Shown: positions 55,252-64,000 of the stretch, piece after piece | How positions within the stretch are numbered: position 1 is the stretch's first letter | Layout of the letters: each line of letters starts with the position of its first letter | DNA from: Paraspadella gotoi | Taxonomy: Eukaryota; Chaetognatha | Direction of reading: 5' to 3' | NCBI GenBank assembly: GCA_051294375.1 | Contig: CM119270.1 | Span: forward strand, 10,932,969 to 10,996,968 | Length of the DNA: 64,000 bases | The notes under the pieces: generated by a model | The model's input: only the letters and a program-made list of their open reading frames with translations | The model's database searches: none | What the model was told of the DNA's origin: nothing | Program-made: the position numbers and the translations under genes

Positions 55252-58200
55252 CTCTCTCTCTCATCTCTCTCTTCTCTCTTCTCGTCCTCTTCTCCTCTCT
55301 CTCTCTGCTCTCTACTCTTTCTTTTATCTTTTTTTCTGCATTCTTCTGCTATTATACCTTCTCCATTAGAGGTATACCAAACAGTTAGGACAACGATTGA
55401 CAGCTTGCTTGCCTGAACTCGATTCTATATGTGCGCCAACATTTTCAAAGATGATAACATCGTGACTATTTTAGTAAGAAGAATGAAAACAGGAATTTTG
55501 TTTATTTTCCTTTGGACAGACCGTAAAAGGATTCGCTGTCCTCGCGAATTGAAACGATGTCACGAGGTCACGTGATGACAAAAAAGACAAAGGGAACCGA
55601 AGTCGGTGAAAGTGAAAGAGGATTTTCGGTCCATGANNNNNNNNNNNNNNNNNNNNNNNNNNNNNNNNNNNNNNNNNNNNNNNNNNNNNNNNNNNNNNNN
55701 NNNNNNNNNNNNNNNNNNNNNNNNNNNNNNNNNNNNNNNNNNNNNNNNNNNNNNNNNNNNNNNNNNNNNNNNNNNNNNNNNNNNNNNNNNNNNNNNNNNN
55801 NNNNNNNNNNNNNNNNNNNNNAGAGAGGGAGAAGGTACTTAGTAAATAAGCTGAACATGGGGCAGATTTTAATATGATAATACAAGAGATTGATTCTTGG
55901 ATCGAAAAATGAAGTGGGCGACGCTTCGTTCTTATTCGAAGACGACGACGACGACGACGACGATGAACATGACGACGAAATCGACAACGAAGACAACGAC
56001 AGTTGATGTCAAATACGAAAAACTCATTGACTGACGCAGTTTTCACGAAACGAAATTAATCATAAATTGACCAAATTTTCTCGCTGTCACCAATTTGGAG
56101 AATTCGTATTGTCGCCGGTTCTACGGACGAAGGGCGAAGGCTGAGGTGGGCGAAAGGATTTGATGTCCTTGATACAAAAGAAATCCACGAAAAAAAAAGA
56201 GTGGAGTTGAGATGAGGAGGAAATAAAAGAGTTTAATCCAACATTAGCGTCACCATGGAAACGAGAGAGGCGCGCGTCGAAAGAAATGAGGATCGGGGGG
56301 CGGAATCTCACCTGTCTTTTCTCGCTTTCGAAATCATTCCTTTGTTTTGGANNNNNNNNNNNNNNNNNNNNNNNNNNNNNNNNNNNNNNNNNNNNNNNNN
56401 NNNNNNNNNNNNNNNNNNNNNNNNNNNNNNNNNNNNNNNNNNNNNNNNNNNNNNNNNNNNNNNNNNNNNNNNNNNNNNNNNNNNNNNNNNNNNNNNNNNN
56501 NNNNCTTTCTCCCCCCCTGTTTCTCATTCTTCATTCATTTCCTTTTTTTCCTTTCAATTTACATTCGCTTAGCAACGAGGTGGGATTTTTCAATTCCGTC
56601 GTTCCTCACTTTTCCACCTTCATCTTTCCACCTTCCACCTTCCACCTTCCGCATTCCACCTACGTCGGCGCCTCCACCTTTCGCATTAAATCATCAAAGG
56701 ACTTGAAAGAAAAGGAAAGGAAAGCGCCGTCGTCATCATCGTCGTCGTCGTCGTCGTCGTCTTCATCATCATTTCAATCATCATTATCTTCATTCTCGAA
56801 ATCTTGATGATTTCTGAATAATGAAAAGTTCTAATGAGGAATTAGCCAATTATAAAGCAAAGAGAAAACACGAAGTTGTATGCAATTATTTAAACGAAAA
56901 AAATAAAAAATCAACTTACCCTTTACTCACTCTCTCTCTCTCTCTCTCTCTCTNNNNNNNNNNNNNNNNNNNNNNNNNNNNNNNNNNNNNNNNNNNNNNN
57001 NNNNNNNNNNNNNNNNNNNNNNNNNNNNNNNNNNNNNNNNNNNNNNNNNNNNNNNNNNNNNNNNNNNNNNNNNNNNNNNNNNNNNNNNNNNNNNNNNNNN
57101 NNNNNNNNNNNNNNNNNNNNNNNNNNNNNNNNNNNNNNNCCCTAAAAATTGGTCCCCTGGGGTACTGCTTCAACGGGGATGTCGGTGTCGTCCAGTTGCC
57201 TTATCAATAGAGCGCATTATAGAGCCAGACAAGAATAATTCTTGCAAAATGATAATAATTAGCTATGTGACTTTGACCGGTGATAAAGGACAATTTAATT
57301 TACTGATTGCCACAATATTAACTGTGTTCGGTGTCAATAGTTAATTTCGTCATAATAAGCAGAAAGGCGACTGTCAGCGGGTGGTGGCCGCTTTGATCTA
57401 ACTTCCAAGAAAAACTTTTTGTTTATTTTCTGCTTTCTAACCTTTGTTAAGTAAAGGAAAATAATAAAAATAAACGAATAGAATTCATTTAGAGAAAAAA
57501 AATTTTAATCATGTATTGTATATAGATATATATATATTGTTATAGACATTACAATTTACATCAGTACTTAGGGCCTTTTCCCTCGTTTACATCCGTCTTC
57601 CTCCGGTTTTTCATTTTATCTTCCCGCCATTTTTTAAAAATTTTAATTCGATCTTTTTTGCTCAATTTTTTTTCGGCTATTTCAAAGTTTAACTTTACAA
57701 AGTGTTTGATATTTTGTTTTCGCTAAACTTTTTTCTCGGATCAAAGTAAAACCACAAAAATAATTTTTTTTTGTGTTTCGTTTTGACGAACAAAACTTTT
57801 AAAAATATGTTACCATCATACAGAAAAAATATTCATAGTACTAGCGATAATATGATATAAGTAGTCCTTCCAAACAGACTTGGTCATTTTTCATTGTTGT
57901 GATCGCCAAGTTTCCGTGGATACATAATCGTCATCGTCGCCTTCGTCGGCGTTGAAGTCAAATTCCTTTTAGTCAAATTCATTTGCGTCTTCATCGTTGA
58001 AGGGACCCTCTCTTTGTCTCTTGGGGCCGCGAGAGTTAAAAAAGGGGGTGTGGACGAACAACGGGATTGGAAAGAGGAGAGAGGAAGAAATGGGAGGAGA
58101 GATTTCGTCGGAAAGGAGTCAACGGAAGGAAAAGACAAAAATGTGAAAAAATTTCATAAAATGGTTCGAGAAAGATACACAGATTTTTGCTTAATACTTT

Positions 58201-59720
58201 TTCTATTCTGTATTTTGCTATTCTACACTCGCGGCATTAAACCCCTGCTTCACTGGTTATAAACAACCCTTTATTTAAACCTATGAAATTATACTATACT
58301 AAATTATACTATACCATACTTTACTATACTATGCTTAGGATTTAAATAAAGAACCTTTTTCCTCAGTCCCCATAACCGGCTTAACCCCACTCACCCCTTG
58401 ATTTTCGCCGCATCGCAATTTGTATGGAAGGAGAAAGAAGAGAAAAAACGGGGCCCCTTAAAAATCCCCAAAGAATCAAATGGGTGAAATTTTTGAAAAT
58501 GTTTGTGTGTGTGTGAAAAAATGTCTGTGAGAGAGAGAAAGAGAGAGAGAGAGAGAGTGATAGATATGGGGAGTGAGTGAGTAAGGGTACGAATGAAAGA
58601 ATGAAAATGAGTATACGAGACAGCGATTTGAGACGGGAAAGTTTTTTTTTCGACCTAATTATGTGAAAGTCTCTCTTGAGTCGTAAATTTTATTCAGGGT
58701 AAGTTAGGACGCGATAAAGATTCTTCTCTTTAGATATGACCTTACTGCGTTTCACTCTGGAAGGAAAAGTCGAAATTGAAATGGAATACTTTTGAGTTTT
58801 TTCGAATTTTTTTCTGTTCTAAGCCAAGAGACGGAAAACCCCGCTCATCACTGTGAATTTGTATATTGTTTTCTTGTGACACATTTATTGTTTCCAAATC
58901 TGAAAAATCCTTCCAGAATCAATTTTTGTGAATTTATCTTTTTCCATAAATATTCTTGTTGTGAGTTATGTGTCTATTTTCCCTCTTTCCGCTTTTCTCC
59001 TCTTTAAACCTATATGAAATTAGAACATCCGATCTTATTCTTTATCTCTTTCCAAATATGTGAACTCTCCTCTCTTCCACCCTTTTTTAACCATTCATTC
59101 CCTCACCTCAATGGCATTCGCTGCCCGTTTCTCTGTCCACCTCTTTCCTGAGCTTTTCAGAACCATCTTCATTTTCGGCCCTTTCCATCTTCCCTTACCT
59201 ATTACTCACCCTCCCTCTCGATATTTCGCCGCCATCTTTATTTTCACACTTCTTTTTTGCCTCATCCTATCCTACTCCCTTTCCTCACCCCTCTTTTCGT
59301 AAGCATCTCTCTCCTTCCTCGCTCTCATCCCACTCACTCACCCCTCCCCCCCCCTTTCCTCGGCCTTTCGCGGTCATCGTCGGGTCTTTTGGTCTTTTGG
59401 CACAAAATCCGGATCGAGTTCAAAGACTGGCGCCCTCTGCCCTCTTTGATGGAGCAAAGATTGCGGAGGCAGCGGAGGGGGATTGGTGGGTTGGTGGGAT
59501 TGAAGGTAGGAGTGTGGGCGTTGGTCTTTTTATGAAGGGCGTCGCTGTAGCAAGAGGTAGTGATATGGATATCGGAGAGTCATACTGATGAAATGTATGT
59601 AATGGTTTGTTATTAAAGAACTTCATTAATACGAACGTACAAAAAATAGGGGAACCGTTGGGGACAGAACATTGGAATTGAGGAAACGGCGATGGTGGTG
59701 ATTCTTGGAAGAACCATTTG

Positions 59721-59792
<72 letters not shown>

Positions 59793-59891
59793 AGACCGTT
59801 AGCTTCCCGTCTCAACGGACCATGACCCCGCCACGTGACCTCGCCATTACTGCCACAACCATCAACAGGGACACAAGCGATATAACCGCTC

Positions 59892-59967
<76 letters not shown>

Positions 59968-60113
59968 TTAGCCCTTTGGACATTCGGCGCCGCCGATCCG
60001 GCCGATATAGACGCCGCGGACGACGCTGGCCGCGTCAAAAAATGGCTGCGAAAATCAGCGTCACAGTCCGTGGCGCGCGTCAGACGCCGACACGCTAACG
60101 CTGTGTCGGATTA
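55201..60113. other. Gap-interrupted, repeat-rich non-coding sequence
   Basis: N gaps at 55637-55821, 56352-56504 and 56954-57139. GAC/GTC triplets at 55940-55965 and 56730-56775, an ACTAT-type minisatellite (about 58288-58331), GA arrays (59721-59790), CT arrays (59888-59968) and a CpG-rich patch (59985-60110). Frames at 58014-58262 and 59257-59588 resemble nothing I know. Confidence 0.6.
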
Positions 60114-60358
60114 CAAGGTGACACACTACAGCCCGCCGATAAAAAAAATCGTCATTTGCAAACTTGTGAAGATTTTCTTAATCTGAAAGATTTTTTCTGT
60201 AGTAAAAACCTAAAACATTTATTCATCCAAATTTTATTTTTATTGGTTTTGATTTGATTTAGGTTTTTACTACAGAAAAAATCTTTCAGATTAAATAAAT
60301 CTTCACAAGATTGCAAATGACGATTTTTTTTAGCGGCGGGCTGTCGTGTGCCATCTTG
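60114..60358. mobile_element. Foldback MITE-like element with TA target duplication
   Basis: Terminal inverted repeats of 101 bp each (60114-60214 and 60258-60358) differ at about 7 positions and surround a 43-bp AT-rich loop. The ends are CAAGGTG and CAAGATG. The element is flanked on both sides by TA (60112-60113 and 60359-60360), the target duplication of Tc1/mariner-type transposition. No open frame, so non-autonomous. The superfamily is inferred from TA only. Confidence 0.85.
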
Positions 60359-60889
60359 TATGTTGAGGTCAACAGCGATGACGATGTCGACAATACAAAA
60401 ATTACAACTTCAGTACAAGCGATGTCTGTGGCGACGATGAAGAGGACGACGACGACGACGTCGCCGGGGAAAAAAGTCCAAAGGACCAAACGAGGAATGA
60501 CACTCGAAGCTCGAGGGAAAAATTGGCGTAGAAAGGATCGACTTTAATTTGAATCCGTCGTCTTTGTCGATGTTAGACAACATCAAGGTTTTGTTGTAAA
60601 AAATGAAATAATTTAAATAGAATTTAATTCACGTCACATGTCTCCTTTTGAGAATTAACTCTTTGCATCCATCTTCACCAACGTCAAATAAAAAATCCTC
60701 CATTTCTTCATTTTCTTTTTCTCATAAACAAAACTCATCCGCTGTCGCCGTTTCGTTTTCTTTGTTGCGGTCGAAGCGGCACCTGCTGCCGCTTCTGCTG
60801 TTGCAGTCACTGCCGCATCGAAGGCTACACCAGAAGGGCAAAGATCAGAGCAACAAATCATCGATGGGTGCGAGGGGTGGACGGAAGGG

Positions 60890-60920
<31 letters not shown>

Positions 60921-61024
60921 GAGGAGAGGAGAGAGAGAAGAGAGAGAGAGAGAAGAGAGAGAGAGAGACGAGAGATAGGAAGGAAATCAAAAAGGGAGGA
61001 AGAATCGATATTCAGAGTTTTTAA

Positions 61025-61130
61025 GTAAAAAAGAGAAGAATTTGTAACTATTAAAGGAAAGGAAACAGTATAGATTGTAAAAAAGAGAAGAATTAGTAAC
61101 TATTAAAGGAAAGGAAACAGTATAGATTGT
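61025..61130. repeat. 52-bp direct tandem duplication
   Basis: Two copies starting at 61025 and 61077, almost identical (GAATTTG against GAATTAG). Confidence 0.9.
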
Positions 61131-61509
61131 ATACAAGAAGAAAAGAAAATAAAAAAAAAGAGAAAGGAAAGAAATGAGAAAAAAGAAAAGGAAAAGGGAT
61201 TAGCCTTTCGGTCCGGCGCATAAATCCCTGGCGGCTTCAAGCGTCGGCACCGCCATCTCTTTAGCCTCTTTAGCCTCTGAGCTTCTTCGTCTCTTTCGTC
61301 AACGACAAGACTCCATCCCGATAGAACAATGAGGACTTTCACCGGATTTTCTTGTCATTGACTCCAGTCTTGCATTTTCTGTACGTTTCTGCATTTAATG
61401 GATAACAGAAGCATCTTGCTGGAATCTGATACATTTTCGTTGAAGGATGAGCGCCATAATTACTAGTAGAGAGGATCACAATTTCACAGGAAGCGAAAAA
61501 AGAGAGATT

Positions 61510-61627
<118 letters not shown>

Positions 61628-63045
61628 TCCGGCGCGTCTCGGCGGCATCGCTTCCCGCGCCTCGGCGTCGACCGCGGCGTCCCGTCGGAATTCCGGCGAA
61701 ACGCCGAAACGGGTCTCGCTTCGGAAAAAATCTGAAATCGCTGAGATTTTTATTCTTTTTCAAATGGCATCCGGGGGAACAATAACCAAAACTATGGAGC
61801 CCTTGAGGGAGTGTATAAGGAGAGGGGGCGATGGGGAAAGAGAAAAGAGGGGGAGGGAGACAGAGGTGGAACTGTCTGCGAACAGGGGTGGAACACTGGA
61901 GAGATGGTGGAAATTGGTGGTACAAGGTGAAAGCACAAAAAGAATTATATCAAGTCGTTTTGAGGAGAAGACTGTATTTTAGGAATTTATTTATACTACT
62001 ACTGTTGTTTTTAATCTATATGATTTCTAAAGAAAAAAGCGCATGATTTTTTAAAGGGATATGGTATATATTTAAAGATCAAATGATATTTATTTAAGAC
62101 GTTTTTCGTTAAATATCGCGAGCGCGAATTTTGGTGGAGGGATAATAAATAAAATTCAGAGTTGCTGAGAAAACGCGGGTATCAGCAGATTCGGTAGCAG
62201 ATGCGGCAACTGATGCAGCAGCAGAAAAGATTAATTGTTGAATAAATGGTAAAACATTTATGGGAAACAGTTTCCTCAATTTTTTTTCTATTGCTTTCTA
62301 ATTGTCTCATTTTTGTTTTTTAATCACAACATTAAAACAAATTAAGAAATTAACCAAATAATTTTCAGATGAATGACATGAAACGACGCATGAGAGAGAG
62401 AGTGAGAGAGACAGCGCACAGAACCAAGAGAAACAGTATGACCCCAAAAAAGGCGCTATAATTCTTTATAAAATAAAGCAATATTTGGAAATATCAGCAC
62501 AAAGGTCATTAAATTGCCAAACGATGATATGATGATGATATAGTTAAAATGATCATCCTAAACAACGCTAATAAAAGAAAACATAACAGAGATACAGGAA
62601 AGACCTCAACAATAAAGGGATGAGCTTTCTCACAAATTCTCAAGTACAGAAGCAGTGTGAACAAGTGAAGAAAGCAAAGCGATTACAAAGAAGCACACTC
62701 GGGAACAGACCGGGGGGGGTCATTGAACGAGGCTCTCGAGGGGCGAAGGCTGTTTACAGCCTGTGGGCAGCGAAGGGGCAAAGACGCAAATCCCCTTCTC
62801 AGGATATAACGGCGTGCGGTCTTCATTTTCCTTGACCGGCCGACCCCGGCCGAAACCGACCGCCCCGACGGATCTGACCGGCGAGTCGGCCGATTGGCCG
62901 GCGGACTCCCTTCCTCCGGCTGGATTTTTTTCCGGACGAATGTGTCCGGCATTGTCTGTCTCAAACGGGACGAGAGAAGAAAGGGAGATAGAGGAAGAAA
63001 GAAAATAAAGAAGATTGGGAAGGACGAAGATTTTGGAGGGGGAGA

Positions 63046-63153
<108 letters not shown>

Positions 63154-63549
63154 AAACACTATAGTCTAATAACAGGTTTTCCTCTCGCGCGACCTTACCT
63201 TTTTTTTCTCGAGAGACACAAACCTCGCCTCACTTTCCTCGTTAACCCACGAAGTGGCGACGAAGCAAATGGTGGAGCCTAGGGTGGTTGACTCATAGAC
63301 GCCACCGTTGCACCAGTTAGCACCACCAACGCCATCTGCGCCACCTCATGCACAAACTGATGCTGTCGACTAACCTTTGGCAGTGGCAAGTGACCACCTT
63401 CCATCTCGATTCTCATAATTTAAAACATAGACGTCGTCGCAAATACTTTAAACTGCTATACATCACTTAAACTTGAAATTTCTTTATATTAAAAAGATAC
63501 TGTGGCAGCAAGACTTAAAGCTGCCTCACTGCTGTCCGTCCTCAGCCTC

Positions 63550-63768
63550 GTCTCAATGGCTGAGCAGGCTAAATCATCTCATTCCTTCCGTGCGTCCCGG
63601 GTTCAATCCCTGGGTATCCCGGTTCTGGCTTAAATGTGACGGTGCCGGTATAAACATGCCAGTGACAGGAGGCGGTCACTGAGGGTCCGCAGCCCCTACG
63701 CCAGTTGGTGAGATACCCCGCGCCCCGGGTATCACAGGCTATCCTCCCGTTGCCATAATACATTGATT
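63550..63768 (+). mobile_element. tRNA-derived SINE
   Basis: A box TGGCTGAGCAGG (63557-63568) and B box GGTTCAATCCC (63600-63610) at tRNA-like spacing head the element. The body shares GGAGGCG, TCACTGAGGGTC, ATCACAGGC and GTTGCCATA with the antisense copy at 48090-48317. The T-arm pairs reasonably (CCCGG with CTGGG), but there is no intact anticodon arm or acceptor, so it is not a working tRNA gene. The ends are approximate. Confidence 0.75.
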
Positions 63769-64000
63769 AGAAGGTGGACAAAGTAAATTTAAACAAATGT
63801 ACGCTGCGCGTCGTGTGCACCCTCTCACCAAGGCAGACGACCTTACAAAACTTTCTCGAAAAGAACCTTCCCTTACCTTAACCCGCCACTGCGCACCACG
63901 GACAAACAACATTATGGGCTCGTCAAGCAGTGTAGAATACATAAACTGATCTCCTCAACCAACCACGCGGTCGGACCTGGCGGCCACGCTTCTCCTTTCC
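63769..64000. other. Unassigned terminal sequence
   Basis: Mixed composition; nothing recognised. Confidence 0.5.

Overview
The window is gap-rich eukaryotic (metazoan) nuclear DNA. It has long introns with GT-AG borders, very many simple-sequence repeats (CT/GA, TTTC/AAAG, ATTC, CpG-containing GAC/GTC triplets), dispersed short non-autonomous elements and 24 runs of N. Five of the N runs (about 10472, 38756, 46664, 52452 and 54518) are about 25 N each and look like placeholders of unknown size. The one gene I can identify is a Nuclear Factor I (NFI/CTF) transcription factor on the + strand. NFI is an animal-specific family, and the residues at variable DNA-binding-domain positions look protostome-like, perhaps arthropod or crustacean. 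That phylogenetic placement is an inference of low certainty.

NFI locus: three exons (33963-34118, 45171-45353, 48541-48733) splice in frame to encode the NFI DNA-binding and dimerisation domain. They sum to exactly 532 nt, enter in phase 0 and leave in phase 1. A probable fourth exon starts at 49194 and runs into an N gap at 49244. The first two introns are about 11.05 kb and 3.19 kb. I could not find a convincing first coding exon upstream or any exon after 49244, so the gene is incomplete here.

Layout: 1-10.6 kb is repeat-rich, with a palindromic 16-bp minisatellite at 1838-2257 and a cluster of gaps. From 10.9 to 21.3 kb simple repeats are strikingly scarce, and there is an AT-rich block at 14.0-15.1 kb. 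From 21.4 to 23.3 kb lie a tRNA-like module with a G-rich tail, a degenerate foldback element of about 520 bp, and an inverted copy of a segment also found at 10.65 kb. From 23.3 to 34 kb are microsatellites, a triple CACGTG cluster (28.1 kb) and an inverted repeat with a hammerhead-ribozyme-like core on the minus strand (29.0 kb). From 34 to 49.2 kb is the NFI domain region; its second intron carries a tRNA-derived SINE and a noisy minisatellite. From 52.3 to 55.2 kb is a local tandem segmental duplication. At 60.1 kb is a 245-bp foldback element flanked by TA. At 63.55 kb is a second copy of the SINE.

I see no bacterial-type operon, CRISPR array or complete protein-coding transposon. Almost all long open frames outside NFI are translations of simple repeats or of N runs.
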